Below, one piece after another: positions 1 through 12,845 of a DNA stretch of 64,000 bases (position 1 is its first letter; every line of letters begins with the position of its first letter). This stretch comes from Mesorhizobium sangaii (GTDB lineage Bacteria > Pseudomonadota > Alphaproteobacteria > Rhizobiales > Rhizobiaceae), in NCBI RefSeq assembly GCF_014207355.1, contig NZ_JACHEF010000002.1, positions 124,001 to 188,000 of the forward strand, written 5' to 3'. Position numbers and translations under genes: made by a program. The notes under the pieces were generated by a model. That model was not told the DNA's origin and did no database searches. It saw only the letters and a list, made by a program, of their open reading frames with translations.

Positions 1-3048
<3,048 letters not shown>

Positions 3049-3288
3049 GGACGAACTCCGGACAGCGTCGGGGAGGAAACTGGGCGTCATGATTAGCGCG
3101 AAAATGCTGCAGTGCAAACAAAATTGACGCTGAATTAAATCGATTGAACCGGAATCTTTGCGCCAAAGTCGGTCGCATTCGGTCGAACGCGCAAGAAAGC
3201 CGCGGCGCTGCCATTCAAGGCCGGATCATTTTCCGGCTAAAGGCCGGCTGTATCGGCTTGCCGGATCGTCCGGAACGGAGCGAGGCTC

Positions 3289-3323
3289 AAAAGAAAATGC
3301 CCGGCGCGAGGCGCCGGGCATTT
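3289..3323 (-). terminator. Rho-independent terminator after livJ
   Basis: A perfect 13-bp stem (3295-3307 with 3311-3323, loop GAG) is followed on the minus strand by a T-rich run (TTTTCTTTT). It lies 24 bp past the livJ stop codon and also insulates pyc. Confidence 0.9.
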
Positions 3324-3346
3324 CGTAAAGATCGAGGCCGACAGGC

Positions 3347-4465
3347 TTACATCTTCTGGATGTAGGTGTACTTGCCGTCGTCGCCCTTCTTCCATTCGTA
3401 CATGACGTAGCCGGGCAGCGTCGGGTCGCCCTTGGCGTCATAGGACAGGTCGCCGAGCACGGTCTTGAACGGGCCATTCGCATGCAGCGCCTTGGCAACT
3501 TCCTGCGGGTCGTTCGACTTGGCGGCCGCCGCTGCTTCCGAAAGCGCTTGCACGGCAGCGTATGCGTAAAGCGTGTAAGCTTCCGGCTCGAAGCCCTGCG
3601 CACGGAACTTCTCGACGAGTTCCTTGTTCGCGGGGATCAGGCGCGGATCCGGGCCGAAGGTGTTGAGCGTGCCCGCAACCGCGTCGCCCGCGATCGAAGC
3701 CAACTCGTTCGACACGATGCCGTCACCGGAAACCAGCGTCGCCTTGAGGCCCTGGTCGGCCGCCTGGCGGATGATCAGGCCGGCTTCAGTGTGCAGGCCG
3801 CCCCAATAGATGATGGAGACGCCGGCTTCCTTCATCTTGGCGATCAGCGCCGAGAAGTCCTTGTCGCCGACGTTGATGCCTTCATACATGACTTCCGTCA
3901 CGCCCTTGGCGTTCATCGCCTTCTTGGTTTCGTCGGCAAGGCCCTGGCCGTAGGTGGTCTTGTCGTGCACGACGGCGATCTTGGCGTCCTTGAAGTTCGC
4001 GGCGAGATAAGCGCCGGCAATGCTACCCTGCTGGTCATCGCGTCCGCAGGTGCGGAACACGTTCCACAGGCCGCGCTCGGTGAACTGCGGGTTGGTTGCA
4101 GCCGGAGTGATCTCGACGATGTTGTTTTCCGCATAGACTTCGGATGCCGGGATCGAGACGCCCGAGTTGAAGTGGCCGACCACGAACTTGACGCCGTCGC
4201 CGACGAACTTGTTGGCGACCGAGATGCCCTGCTTCGGATCGGAGACGTCGTCGCCAACCTCGAGCTTGATCTGCTCGCCATTGATGCCGCCCTTGGCATT
4301 GATGTCGGCGACAGCCGCTTCCGCACCCTTTTGAAGCTGTGCGCCGAAGGCTGCGTTCGGACCGGTGATCGGACCGGCAACGCCGATCAGTACATCAGCC
4401 CACGCGCTGCCGCCGAACGCGACGAGCGCGGTCAGGGCGACGGCGGACAAAAGTGATTTTTTCAT
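3347..4465 (-). CDS. livJ: Branched-chain amino-acid ABC transporter substrate-binding protein
   Basis: Periplasmic binding protein of 372 residues that captures branched-chain or related amino acids for the LivHMGF permease encoded upstream. It starts with a Sec signal peptide ([19 protein letters not shown], cleavage expected after AWA) and continues as a typical type-I periplasmic fold ([20 protein letters not shown] near the mature N-terminus, family Leu/Ile/Val-binding). GGGAG lies 7 nt before the ATG. It follows the small membrane-protein gene on the same strand and is closed by a strong terminator. Substrate range cannot be read from the sequence; members of this family may also carry amides or short-chain amino acids. 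Confidence 0.93.
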   Translation of the reverse strand: MKKSLLSAVALTALVAFGGSAWADVLIGVAGPITGPNAAFGAQLQKGAEAAVADINAKGGINGEQIKLEVGDDVSDPKQGISVANKFVGDGVKFVVGHFNSGVSIPASEVYAENNIVEITPAATNPQFTERGLWNVFRTCGRDDQQGSIAGAYLAANFKDAKIAVVHDKTTYGQGLADETKKAMNAKGVTEVMYEGINVGDKDFSALIAKMKEAGVSIIYWGGLHTEAGLIIRQAADQGLKATLVSGDGIVSNELASIAGDAVAGTLNTFGPDPRLIPANKELVEKFRAQGFEPEAYTLYAYAAVQALSEAAAAAKSNDPQEVAKALHANGPFKTVLGDLSYDAKGDPTLPGYVMYEWKKGDDGKYTYIQKM

Positions 4466-4602
4466 TTAAACGCTCCCATTTACGGAGTGGGCGTGGATGA
4501 AGCTTTCATGCGATGCCCACCCTTATCGCAGAAAGCATAGTTTGCCGATTTTCAGGCACTTGTCACGCCGATTCATCCCCGAAGCGGCGTTAATGATGAA
4601 CC

Positions 4603-4950
4603 TCAGCCTTTCGGCTTCCAGCTCAAGATTGAAGCTCTTTCGTAGAGCCAATTATACTGCGTCACCATCTGGTTTGTTCGTGTGTATTGATAGCCGACGA
4701 AGCCAAGGATCATCAGCACGATGGTGTCGACGATGTAGTAGTGCAGCGAGAACATCGTGCCGCCGAACAGCGCGTGATGGATGAAGCGGATGCCTATGCC
4801 GAGGCCTAGCATATAGACGAACAAATGGATGAAGCTGCGCCATGTCTGGGCGCTTGCCTTTCCCGTCATCCAGGCCGCCCAGCCGCCGAGCAGGCAGGTG
4901 ACGAAGAAGAACTGCCAGATCGACGGCTCCTCGTAAAGAATGCCCTGCAT
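4603..4950 (-). CDS. Small membrane protein of the liv cluster (DUF6867-like)
   Basis: 115-residue protein with three to four hydrophobic spans (about residues 12-30, 40-60, 66-88) and a basic C-terminus (WKPKG). From memory this resembles the DUF6867 family that sits between livF and the binding-protein gene in many rhizobial liv clusters; its function is unknown. It lies between livF and livJ on the same strand, but a hairpin followed by T-rich sequence (5012-5060) and a palindromic repeat (4966-5009) separate it from livF, so it may be expressed separately or by read-through. An accessory role in assembly of the transporter is only an inference from position. Confidence 0.75.
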   Translation of the reverse strand: MQGILYEEPSIWQFFFVTCLLGGWAAWMTGKASAQTWRSFIHLFVYMLGLGIGIRFIHHALFGGTMFSLHYYIVDTIVLMILGFVGYQYTRTNQMVTQYNWLYERASILSWKPKG

Positions 4951-4965
4951 AGTGAAGTCTCCCTA

Positions 4966-5009
4966 GCATGATCCCGAAAAGTTGCAGACTTTTCGGACAA
5001 AGATCATGC
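4966..5009. repeat. Palindromic intergenic element, GCATGATC family
   Basis: A 44-bp imperfect palindrome bounded by GCATGATC and GATCATGC, with an inner stem CGAAAAGT/ACTTTTCG. Related copies lie at 24132-24175 and 33623-33666. This is typical of short rhizobial intergenic palindromes. Confidence 0.75.
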
Positions 5010-5011
5010 GA

Positions 5012-5060
5012 CAAACAAACAACTTGGAGCGGAATATCGGATGCACACGTTCCGCTCCAA
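5012..5060 (-). terminator. Terminator-like hairpin after livF
   Basis: A perfect 11-bp inverted repeat (TTGGAGCGGAA, 5024-5034, with TTCCGCTCCAA, 5050-5060; 15-nt loop) begins 2 bp after the livF stop codon. On the minus strand it is followed by GTTGTTTGTTTG, a loose T-rich tract. It may be an attenuating or 3'-protecting hairpin rather than a full stop. Confidence 0.55.
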
Positions 5061-5062
5061 AC

Positions 5063-5791
5063 TCAGTGGTGTCCGCCTTCGAGATAGGCGGCGCGCACCT
5101 CCGGATTGGCGAGCAGTTCCTTGCCTGTGCCGCTCATCGTCACATTGCCGTTGACCATGACGTAGCCGCGCGTGGCGAGCTTGAGCGCGCCGAAGGCGTT
5201 CTGCTCGACCAGGAACACGGTCAGCCCCTGGGTGCGGTTCAGCTCGCGGATGGCGTCGAAGATCTGCTTGACGATCAGCGGCGCCAGACCCAGCGATGGT
5301 TCGTCGAGCAACAACAGCTTCGGCCGCGCCATCAGCGCACGTCCGATCGACAGCATCTGCTGCTCGCCGCCCGACAGCGTGCCGCCGCGCTGGGCGATAC
5401 GCTCCTTGAGCCGCGGGAACAGCGTGAACACCTTCTCGACGTCCTCGTCATAGTGCTTGAGGTTGTCGAGGCTGGCGCCCATCTGCAGGTTTTCCATCAC
5501 CGTCATGCGCGGGAAGATGCGCCGGCCTTCGGGCGATTGGGCGATGCGCATGCGCGCGATCTCATGCGTCGGCATCTGGGTGATGTCGGTGCCGGCAAAG
5601 GTGATGGTGCCGGCCCGCGCACGAGGCGCGCCGAAGATGGTCATCATCAGCGTCGACTTGCCGGCGCCGTTGGCGCCGATCAGCGCCACGATCTCACCCT
5701 GGTTGACGGTGACATCGACGCCGTTCAGCGCCCGGATGTTGCCGTAGTAGGTCTGCACGCCCTTGATATCGAGCAGCGTTGTCCCGGCCAT
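5063..5791 (-). CDS. livF: Branched-chain amino-acid ABC transporter ATP-binding protein LivF
   Basis: 242-residue ATPase subunit that drives LivHM import. Walker A is GANGAGKST (residues 39-47), the signature is LSGGEQQM, and Walker B is LLLLDEPSLGLAP. The start is the ATG at 5791, which gives the conserved MAGTTLLDIKGVQTYYGNI N-terminus; an apparent longer frame upstream only reads through the livG 3' end. Its ATG overlaps the livG stop in a TGATG junction, so translation is probably coupled. The length is normal for LivF, unlike its partner LivG. Confidence 0.96.
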   Translation of the reverse strand: MAGTTLLDIKGVQTYYGNIRALNGVDVTVNQGEIVALIGANGAGKSTLMMTIFGAPRARAGTITFAGTDITQMPTHEIARMRIAQSPEGRRIFPRMTVMENLQMGASLDNLKHYDEDVEKVFTLFPRLKERIAQRGGTLSGGEQQMLSIGRALMARPKLLLLDEPSLGLAPLIVKQIFDAIRELNRTQGLTVFLVEQNAFGALKLATRGYVMVNGNVTMSGTGKELLANPEVRAAYLEGGHH

Positions 5792-7377
5792 CACTTGCCC
5801 CCTCCGCGCTTGCCCGCCCCAGGCTTGGCAGCGGTAGTCTTCCCGGAAGCCGCACTTGCGGTCTTCCCCGAAGCTGCATTTGCAGTCTTCCCGGAAGAAT
5901 GGCTGGTCGCCACCTTGCCCGCATCGACGCGGCGCGAGAATTCCGTGTCCTTGCCCTGGCCGAGCAGCTTGGCCTGCTTGACCCATTCCTCACGCGCGAT
6001 GCGCCCGTCGAAGGCAAGATAGGCCTCGGCGGCCTCGACGTCGGCCTTCTTCCAGGCGCCGATCTGGTCGAAATGGAAGATGCCGTGCTCGTTGAGCTTC
6101 TTCTCGTTGACCGTGCCGATGCCCTTGATGCGGGTCAGATTGTCGGCCTTGCCGCCGCGCGGCGCCGCCAGCCGGTTGGAGATTTCCCCCGCCGGAGCCT
6201 TCGCCGCTGGAGCCTTGGTTGCCGGCTTTGTCGGCGCTGCCGACTTCACTGCCGCCCCAGTTGCCGCCTTTGACGCTGCTTTCGGGGCGGGCTTTGCCTT
6301 TGGAGCAGGCTTCGCCGCCGGTACGGCAGCTAGCGGAGCAGCCTTGTTTGCCGCTGCGAGCGATCTTGCGTCGACCTGCGCCGCCTTGGAGGCGCCTTTC
6401 GAAACGGTGACCCGCTCGCCCTCGCTATGGCCGACCGTGTCGGTCACCGGCCCGGCGAGATACGAGGACGATGTCCCCGGACCGTGCGCGGCATCAGGCC
6501 CTGTATCGAGCTGTTCGATGACGTCTTCGTCGCCGACTTCGGTGAGGACCGCCTCGACTTCCTCGTCGTCGACGCCGAGATAGGCGGCGATGACGCGCGG
6601 ATCGGTACGCACCGATTGCGGACTGCCGTCCGAGATCTTGCGGCCATATTCCAGCACCACTACGTGATCGGATATCTGCATGACCACAGACATGTCATGC
6701 TCGATCAAAAGGATCGAGGTGCCTGATGTGTTCTTGATGTCGATCAGCAGTTCGTTGAGCGACGCCGATTCCTTCGGATTGAGGCCGGCGGCCGGCTCGT
6801 CCAGGCACAGAAGCTCCGGACCCGTGCACATGGCGCGGGCGATCTCGAGGCGCCGCTGCGCCCCGTACGGCAGGTCGCCTGCCGGATCGTCGGCACGGTC
6901 GACGAGATCGGCCTTCTCCAGCCAGTGCCTGGCAAGCTCGACGGATTCGGCCGAGGCCTTGCGGTAGCCGCTGAAGCCGAACAGGCCAAGTACCGTATAG
7001 CCCGAGGCCTTCATCAGCTTGTTGTGCTGGGCAACCAAAAGGTTCTCCAGCAGCGTCATGCCCGAGAACAGGCGGATGTTCTGGAAGGTTCGCGCCACCT
7101 TGGCGCGCGCCGGAATCTCGTGGTTGGGCAGACGTTCGAGCAAATAGCTCGAGCCGTCGTTGCGGTTGAGCGTGATCATGCCCTCCGACGGCTTGTAGAA
7201 GCCGGTGATGCAGTTGAACACAGTGGTCTTGCCGGCACCGTTGGGTCCGATCAGCGCGGTGATCTCGCCACGCTTGGCGGTGAAGGACAGGTCGCCGATG
7301 GCGACCAGGCCGCCGAACTTCATCGACAGGTGCTCGACCTGCAGGATGGCCTCGTTCATGGGTGTGCTCGCATTCAT
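5791..7377 (-). CDS. livG: LivG ATP-binding protein with Ala/Lys/Pro linker and helix-hairpin-helix tail
   Basis: 528 residues, against about 255-290 for ordinary LivG. Residues 1-268 are the ABC ATPase: Walker A GPNGAGKTT (44-52), a signature variant PYGAQRRLEIARAM, and Walker B LLCLDEPAAGLNP. After an acidic stretch (270-300) comes a long Ala/Lys/Pro linker (about 325-400). Residues 410-482 then form a helix-hairpin-helix-type domain (NLTRIKGIGTVNEKKLNEHG, then FDQIGAW and FDGRIAREEW). From family knowledge this domain resembles the tail of alphaproteobacterial NuoE and, more distantly, the tail of L21 in this window. The last 35 residues contain three SGKTxxAA repeats and end basic (GKRGGGK). 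Both ends overlap neighbours by TGATG junctions with livM and livF. The ATPase role is secure; the role of the tail is unknown. Confidence 0.93.
   Translation of the reverse strand: MNASTPMNEAILQVEHLSMKFGGLVAIGDLSFTAKRGEITALIGPNGAGKTTVFNCITGFYKPSEGMITLNRNDGSSYLLERLPNHEIPARAKVARTFQNIRLFSGMTLLENLLVAQHNKLMKASGYTVLGLFGFSGYRKASAESVELARHWLEKADLVDRADDPAGDLPYGAQRRLEIARAMCTGPELLCLDEPAAGLNPKESASLNELLIDIKNTSGTSILLIEHDMSVVMQISDHVVVLEYGRKISDGSPQSVRTDPRVIAAYLGVDDEEVEAVLTEVGDEDVIEQLDTGPDAAHGPGTSSSYLAGPVTDTVGHSEGERVTVSKGASKAAQVDARSLAAANKAAPLAAVPAAKPAPKAKPAPKAASKAATGAAVKSAAPTKPATKAPAAKAPAGEISNRLAAPRGGKADNLTRIKGIGTVNEKKLNEHGIFHFDQIGAWKKADVEAAEAYLAFDGRIAREEWVKQAKLLGQGKDTEFSRRVDAGKVATSHSSGKTANAASGKTASAASGKTTAAKPGAGKRGGGK
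5837..5897 (-). repeat. 24-bp tandem repeat inside livG 3' end
   Basis: Two and a half copies of a 24-bp unit (units at 5837, 5861 and 5885), in frame, encoding the SGKTxxAA repeats at the LivG C-terminus. Confidence 0.8.
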
Positions 7378-8972
7378 CAGCCGTGGCCCTCCTTGGTGAA
7401 GGAACTGGAGACAGCCCTTCGCTCCTTGAGGAAGGCGGTCGGTTCGCGACTGCCGACGAAGCCGCGCGGCTTCCACAGCATGACGATGACCATGGCCATG
7501 CCGAACAGAAGCATGCGGTAGAGTTCGGGGGTGAAGTCCGGCCCGAAGATCTGCTTGAGGAAGTCGAGTTCGCGCAGCGCCTCGGTGCCGCCGATCATCA
7601 CCATTGCGGCAACCGCTATGCCGACCAGCGAGCCCATGCCGCCGAGCACGACGATGGCCAGGATGATAGCCGATTCCAGGAAGACGAAGGATTCCGGGCT
7701 GACGAAGCCTTGCCGCGCGGCGAAGAACGAGCCGGCGAAGCCGCCGAACATGGCGCCGGTGGCAAAGGCCGTAAGCTTGGTCGTCGTCGTGTTGATGCCC
7801 AGAGACCGGCAGGCGATCTCGTCCTCGCGCAGCGCTTCCCAGGCACGGCCGACCGGTAGGCGGCGCAGCCTGATGGTGACGAAGGCAGTGAGCAGGCACA
7901 GGCCCAGGATCAGATAATAAAGGAAGATCTTATAGTAGGCACCCGACTGAGCGATGTGCAGCACCTTGGCTATGTAGTTCGAATCCGACACGTTGAACGA
8001 CATCAGGCCGAAGAAGCTGACCTTGGGAATTCCGGAAATGCCGGCCGACCCGTTGGTGACCTCGCGCCAGTTGATCAGCACCAGGCGGATGATCTCGCCG
8101 AAGGCCAGCGTCACGATAGCCAGATAGTCGCCACGCAGGCGCAGCACCGGGAAGCCGAGCAGCACGCCCCAGAGGGCGGCCATGGCGCCGGCGGCTGGCA
8201 GCAGGATCCAGAACGACAGGCCGTATTGGGTGGCGAGCAGCGCATACGCATAGGCGCCAAGTGCATAAAAGGCGACGTAGCCGAGGTCGAGCAGGCCGGC
8301 GAGACCGACCACGATGTTCAGGCCCCAGGCCAGCATCACATAGATCAGGATCTGGATGCCGAAATTGTCGACCCATTTCAGTGAGCCCTGCAGCCCTCCG
8401 ACAATCGACCACGCGTTCAGCGACAGCACCGCGACCACGAGGATCGGGTAGAGCACAAGCGCGGCAATGCCGAGCTTGGTGAAGTTGGCATGGATGAAGG
8501 CCCTGAAATAGTAGATCACGCAGGCCAGCACATAGATGATCGCCAGGGCCCGCAGGAATTGCAGATAGCCGGCCGGTTCTGCTCCAACCCATCCGGCGAG
8601 CGAGTTGTTAAAAACGAACAGCAGCACCGCCGCGGTGACGGCCGCGATGAACCACGGCAACTGGAAGAAGCGCGACGCTACGCTGCCCGGCAACAGGCCG
8701 GTGGCGACGTCGGCGATCTTCTGGTTGGCCATGAAAGGCTGGCCATAGGCGACATAGAGGAAGCGTCCGACAGCCGTGGCGATCACCACGGCGACAAGCA
8801 AGCCCCAGCGCGTGGTGACGACCAGTTCATTGGAGATGTTCTGGCCGGTCTTCAGGCCAATGAACAGCACGAACAGGCCAAGCGAAATGGCGCCGGCATA
8901 GAACCCTTCCTTAAGGCCGCGTTGGACAGGGCTGGCGACGACGTCGCTTTCCGGAGATACGGTGACCGCCAT
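7377..8972 (-). CDS. livM: Branched-chain amino-acid ABC transporter permease LivM
   Basis: 531-residue inner-membrane permease. It is longer than typical LivM (about 300-430) because of an extra N-terminal half with several hydrophobic spans (from residue 27, [10 protein letters not shown], up to about 190). The conserved LivM core follows ([37 protein letters not shown]; the loop [17 protein letters not shown] that contacts the ATPases). Such extended LivM proteins are common in rhizobia. The start lies 4 bp after the livH stop and the stop overlaps the livG ATG, so it is part of one tight operon. Confidence 0.94.
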   Translation of the reverse strand: MAVTVSPESDVVASPVQRGLKEGFYAGAISLGLFVLFIGLKTGQNISNELVVTTRWGLLVAVVIATAVGRFLYVAYGQPFMANQKIADVATGLLPGSVASRFFQLPWFIAAVTAAVLLFVFNNSLAGWVGAEPAGYLQFLRALAIIYVLACVIYYFRAFIHANFTKLGIAALVLYPILVVAVLSLNAWSIVGGLQGSLKWVDNFGIQILIYVMLAWGLNIVVGLAGLLDLGYVAFYALGAYAYALLATQYGLSFWILLPAAGAMAALWGVLLGFPVLRLRGDYLAIVTLAFGEIIRLVLINWREVTNGSAGISGIPKVSFFGLMSFNVSDSNYIAKVLHIAQSGAYYKIFLYYLILGLCLLTAFVTIRLRRLPVGRAWEALREDEIACRSLGINTTTTKLTAFATGAMFGGFAGSFFAARQGFVSPESFVFLESAIILAIVVLGGMGSLVGIAVAAMVMIGGTEALRELDFLKQIFGPDFTPELYRMLLFGMAMVIVMLWKPRGFVGSREPTAFLKERRAVSSSFTKEGHG

Positions 8973-8976
8973 GATC

Positions 8977-9879
8977 TCAGACCTTTTCGACTTCTGGCCG
9001 GCCCAGAATGCCGGAAGGCAGGAAGATCAGCACGATCGCCAGGATCGAGAACGCCGCGACGTCCTTGTAGTCGATCGAGAAATACGCCGACCACATGCTC
9101 TCGATGAAGCCGATCATCAGCCCGCCGAGCACCGCGCCCGGCAGCGAGCCGATGCCGCCCAGCACCGCCGCCGTGAACGCCTTCACACCCGGCGTGAAGC
9201 CGTCCGAGAAGGCAATGACGCCGTAATACATCAGGAACAGGGTGCCTGCGACGGCGGCGAGCGCCGCACCCATGATGAAGGTGATCGAGATCGTGCGGTC
9301 GACGTCGATGCCGAGCAGTGCGGCCATCTTGCGGTCCTGCTCGCACGCTCTTTGCGCTCGACCCAGCGATGTCCTGTTGACCAGGTACCAGAACAGCGCC
9401 AGCAGCGCCGCCGTGACCAGAACGATGATGATCTGCTTCAGCGACACGCTGATGCCGTTGATGTTGTAGACCTGGCTGACCATCGGCGGGATCGGTTTGT
9501 TGCGCGGCCCCTGCGTCACCTGGACGAAGTTCGACAGCGCGATCGACATACCGATCGCGGTGATCAGCGGCGCCAGCCGGAACGAACCACGCAGCGGCCG
9601 GTAGGCCACCTTCTCGATCGTCCAGTTGTAGAGGCTGGTGAGCAGCATCGCCACGATCATCATGACCAGAAGCGCGATGACGACGGGCACCGAATAGAAC
9701 AGTGCACCGAGGACGAGGAAGACGATCAGCGCCGTGAAAGCGCCCACCATGAAGATGTCGCCATGGGCGAAGTTGATCATGCCAATGATGCCGTAGACCA
9801 TCGTGTAGCCGATCGCGATCAGCCCATAGATCGATCCCAGCGTCAGCCCGTTGATAAGCTGCTGGACAAAGTACTGCAT
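8977..9879 (-). CDS. livH: Branched-chain amino-acid ABC transporter permease LivH
   Basis: 300-residue inner-membrane permease, first gene of the livHMGF operon. The start is placed at 9879, giving [20 protein letters not shown], the family's normal N-terminus; GGGGAG lies 10 nt upstream. Family landmarks are [23 protein letters not shown] and the coupling loop [20 protein letters not shown]. Eight or so hydrophobic spans are visible. A longer in-frame reading to 9981 lacks a ribosome-binding site and adds unconserved residues. Confidence 0.95.
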   Translation of the reverse strand: MQYFVQQLINGLTLGSIYGLIAIGYTMVYGIIGMINFAHGDIFMVGAFTALIVFLVLGALFYSVPVVIALLVMMIVAMLLTSLYNWTIEKVAYRPLRGSFRLAPLITAIGMSIALSNFVQVTQGPRNKPIPPMVSQVYNINGISVSLKQIIIVLVTAALLALFWYLVNRTSLGRAQRACEQDRKMAALLGIDVDRTISITFIMGAALAAVAGTLFLMYYGVIAFSDGFTPGVKAFTAAVLGGIGSLPGAVLGGLMIGFIESMWSAYFSIDYKDVAAFSILAIVLIFLPSGILGRPEVEKV

Positions 9880-10323
9880 GTGTACGTGGCTCCCCTGGAA
9901 TGTCGCCCATGCAGACGCATTCCTTTTCGTATTTCCCCTAGTCGTAAAGTTTCGAGCCCGGATTGCAACGTCATTTTTCAACCGTCATGCGTGTTTTGCC
10001 GGCACGCCGTTCGATTGCCCGTTTTTCCCATCCGGCCCCTTGGACTATCGCGGACCCTACCATTGGCATAACGCAATGTCTTTGACGATTCGACCGCATC
10101 ATGCGCCCCATTTCGAAGAAATCACCGTCAAAACTAGGTGATGAGAGGAATCGTTGCGTTCCTGACACGATCCGTTTTTCATTCCTTCGCTTTCCCCTAG
10201 GTCAGGATTCCCCTTAGCTGACAACAAACCCTGCGCGAACGAATCGTGGTCGTCGATGAAGCTGGTGTTCATCCGGTCATTGGCGACCGGCCGCCGATCG
10301 AGGCAACGATGGCTCCTCGGGAC
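9880..10323. other. Intergenic region upstream of livH
   Basis: 444 bp without a supported gene. It must hold the livH promoter on the minus strand. The motif TTTCCCCTAG occurs twice (about 9936 and 10191). No clear -35/-10 pair was found by eye. Confidence 0.5.
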
Positions 10324-10710
10324 TCAGTAGGCGGATCCGCCATTCTCGCTCAGGACATGCCGCTCGGTGCCATCAAGGGGAGGATTGAAGACGCTGACCA
10401 GGATCATGTCGCCGGCGGTATCGGCACGCAGATAATGATCGTCATGTTCATCGAGCACATAGATCGTGCCCGGCTCGATACGATGCACTTCACCGGACAT
10501 GTCTTCGACCTCACCGGCGCCGGCGATGCAGTAGCAGGCCTCGAAATGCCGCCGATAGTGGAGGCGCGATTCGCTGCCTGCACGCACAACGGTATGGCAG
10601 ACGGTGAACCCCATGCCGTCCTTTTGTGTCAGCAGGCGGTGGCTGGTGCCATTGCCCCAATCCACGAAGAAGTCAGATTTTTCTACATCAGCCAATTGTC
10701 TGGTGAACAT
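10324..10710 (-). CDS. Ectoine-synthase-like cupin protein (EctC family), stand-alone
   Basis: 128 residues, the length of EctC (about 130), which cyclises N-gamma-acetyl-diaminobutyrate to ectoine. Residues matching the iron- and substrate-site positions known from EctC are present: Tyr52, Glu57, Tyr84 and His92 (in [14 protein letters not shown]). FNPPLDGTE near the end is also diagnostic. The start at 10710 has AGGG 8 nt upstream. No ectA, ectB or ectD lies nearby, so it cannot make ectoine from the usual precursor with neighbours in this window. A divergent LysR gene begins 143 bp away. It may act on an imported or related diamino-acid derivative; that is inference. Confidence 0.85.
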   Translation of the reverse strand: MFTRQLADVEKSDFFVDWGNGTSHRLLTQKDGMGFTVCHTVVRAGSESRLHYRRHFEACYCIAGAGEVEDMSGEVHRIEPGTIYVLDEHDDHYLRADTAGDMILVSVFNPPLDGTERHVLSENGGSAY

Positions 10711-10853
10711 GTCGTTTTCCCTGCATATCGTCAAAAGGTACGTATTCCTTGGGCGGATCTGGGCTTGTCCAGAAACCGGACCGCAGAAATGCCGCAAGAT
10801 ATGCGCGCCTTCAAATGATTGCTTCTCAACTGATATGTTAGTAAATTTTACAT

Positions 10854-11747
10854 ATGGACTACATCCCGCTGAACGCCGTCCGTGCTTTCGAGGCCGCTGC
10901 ACGTCATCTCAGTTTCTCCGCTGCCGGCGAGGAGTTGCACGTCACTCACCCGGCCATCAGTCACCAGATAAGGCGGCTGGAGGAGTGGTTGGGCGTGCCG
11001 CTCTTCCACCGGGATGCGCGCAAGGTACGGCTGACGGATGCCGGGGTTATCCTGCAGGCCTCGGCGAGCGGGGCACTTGCCGAACTCGGCGCCACATGCC
11101 GGCGTATCAGGCGCAATGCGGCCGAGGCGACAGTATCCGTAGGCTGCATACCTTCCATTGCCAGCCGCTGGCTCGTACCCCGCCTGCCGGACTTCACCGC
11201 CAGCCATCCCGATATCGGCATGCGGGTGGCTTATGCCCGCGCCGAGGAAAGGCTCGGCGATGGTGAGAACGACGTTCTGATCACGCTTGGGGCGGACCCC
11301 TCTCCCGGCGTCACCAGTCTCAAGCTGTTTTCACGCCTGAACCGGCCGGTGTGCAGCCCCTACTACTTCGCCGGCAGGGACCATCTGCGAACAGCCGCGG
11401 GAATAGCGGGCGCCGACCTGCTGCATGACGAGACCCGCCACGGCTGGCGCGAGTGGTTCTCCGAGGCCGGACTGCCCAATGTCGACGTCGGCAACGGGCC
11501 CGTCTTCGCCGACTTCAACATTCTGGCAACGGCGGTCATCGCCGGCCACGGCGTGGCGCTTTGTCCCGTCGACGTTTTTCGGGACGAACTGAGGCGGGGC
11601 GATCTGATTGTTTTGTCACTGATCGCAACCAACCGCGACAAGGGCTACTTCCTGACGATGTCGGTGGATGCCTCGCCCGCCGCGTTTACCTTCGCCGATT
11701 GGTTTCGCCGGGAGGTTTCGGTCGATGCCGAGGCGGGTCAGCTCTAA
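10854..11747 (+). CDS. LysR-family regulator, GcvA-like
   Basis: 297 residues with an N-terminal winged helix-turn-helix (about residues 5-64: [35 protein letters not shown]) and a periplasmic-binding-like effector domain. The start resembles GcvA-type regulators ([13 protein letters not shown]). It is transcribed away from the EctC-like gene, so the 143-bp shared region is the likely operator. The region just upstream is AT-rich (TGATATGTTAGTAAATTTTACATATG). The hydroxyproline genes that follow on the other strand have their own GntR regulator. Confidence 0.9.
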   Translation: MDYIPLNAVRAFEAAARHLSFSAAGEELHVTHPAISHQIRRLEEWLGVPLFHRDARKVRLTDAGVILQASASGALAELGATCRRIRRNAAEATVSVGCIPSIASRWLVPRLPDFTASHPDIGMRVAYARAEERLGDGENDVLITLGADPSPGVTSLKLFSRLNRPVCSPYYFAGRDHLRTAAGIAGADLLHDETRHGWREWFSEAGLPNVDVGNGPVFADFNILATAVIAGHGVALCPVDVFRDELRRGDLIVLSLIATNRDKGYFLTMSVDASPAAFTFADWFRREVSVDAEAGQL

Positions 11748-11750
11748 AGT

Positions 11751-11801
11751 CCTTGCATGTCGTTCGCCCAAACCGAGCCCCCTTTTGGGCGACATGCAAG
11801 G
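11751..11801. repeat. Long hairpin between convergent genes
   Basis: A 51-bp inverted repeat (CCTTGCATGTCG...CGACATGCAAGG with inner CGCCCAAAA/TTTTGGGCG) lies between the convergent lysR and epimerase genes. It belongs to the same family as copies at 22722, 26606, 28681 and 32091 and may act as a two-way terminator. Confidence 0.75.
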
Positions 11802-11811
11802 CCTGACGATA

Positions 11812-12813
11812 TCACTTGACGACGAAGCCATGCGCGAACGGATCGCGGTCGTCGACGAAGATGGTGTTCAATCCGGTCATCCGCGCCCAGCCGCCGATCG
11901 AGGGAATGATGGCCGGTTTGCCAGCGACAGTGACGTCCTTTTCGACCTTGCCCTTGAACAGCGAACCGATGATCGATTCATGGACGAAGCTGTCGCCGGC
12001 CTTGAGTTTGCCCTTGGCATGAAGCTGCGCCATGCGCGCCGAAGTGCCGGTGCCGCACGGTGAGCGATCGATCGCCTTGTCGCCATAGAAGACGGCATTG
12101 CGGGCGTCCGCGCCCTCCACGGTCGGCTTGCCGGTCCACAGCATGTGCGACAGCCGGTTGATGCCCGGGTTCTCCGGATGCACGAAAGAATATTTTTCAT
12201 TGAGCCGCTGCCGCACCACCGGGCTCCAGGCGATGAAGTCCCCGGCCGAATAGTCGGCCATGTCGCGATAGCTCTTCTGCGGTTCGACGATGGCGTAGAA
12301 ATTGCCGCCATAGGCGACATCGACGGTGATTTCGCCGAGCTGCGGACACTCGACCGTCAAACCTTCGGCATGGAGGAAGGACGGCACGTTGGTGATGCGC
12401 ACCTCCTCGACATAGTCGCCGACCTGTTTGTACTCGGCGATGACCAGGCCGGCCGGCGTGTCGAGCCTGAGCACGCCCGGCGTCTTCGGCTTGATCAGCC
12501 CGTGCTCGATCGCCATCGTCACCGTCCCAATGGTGCCGTGGCCGCACATCGGCAGGCAGCCCGAGGTTTCGATGAACAGGATGGCGATGTCGCAATCCTC
12601 GCGCGTCGGCGGGTAGAGGATCGAGCCGGACATCACGTCATGGCCGCGTGGCTCGAACATCAGCCCGGTGCGGATCCAGTCATATTCGGCGAGAAAATGC
12701 GCGCGCCGTTCCATCATCGTCGAGCCCTGCAGCAGCGGGCCGCCGCCGGCCACCAGCCGCACCGGATTGCCGCAAGTGTGGCCGTCTATGCAGAAGAAGG
12801 ATTTCTTGGCCAT
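11812..12813 (-). CDS. 4-hydroxyproline 2-epimerase (proline racemase family)
   Basis: 333 residues. It converts trans-4-hydroxy-L-proline to cis-4-hydroxy-D-proline, the first step of bacterial hydroxyproline breakdown. Both catalytic cysteines of a racemase/epimerase are present: Cys90 in MCGHGT and Cys253 in SPCGTGTSA. A trans-3-hydroxyproline dehydratase would have Thr at the second site. GAGGAGCGTC precedes the ATG at 12813. It lies just downstream of a D-amino-acid dehydrogenase and a DapA-family deaminase, which together make the full upper pathway. True proline racemase activity cannot be excluded, but the neighbours favour hydroxyproline. Confidence 0.9.
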   Translation of the reverse strand: MAKKSFFCIDGHTCGNPVRLVAGGGPLLQGSTMMERRAHFLAEYDWIRTGLMFEPRGHDVMSGSILYPPTREDCDIAILFIETSGCLPMCGHGTIGTVTMAIEHGLIKPKTPGVLRLDTPAGLVIAEYKQVGDYVEEVRITNVPSFLHAEGLTVECPQLGEITVDVAYGGNFYAIVEPQKSYRDMADYSAGDFIAWSPVVRQRLNEKYSFVHPENPGINRLSHMLWTGKPTVEGADARNAVFYGDKAIDRSPCGTGTSARMAQLHAKGKLKAGDSFVHESIIGSLFKGKVEKDVTVAGKPAIIPSIGGWARMTGLNTIFVDDRDPFAHGFVVK

Positions 12814-12845
12814 GACGCTCCTCGAAAAATCAAAACCCGAAAGAA

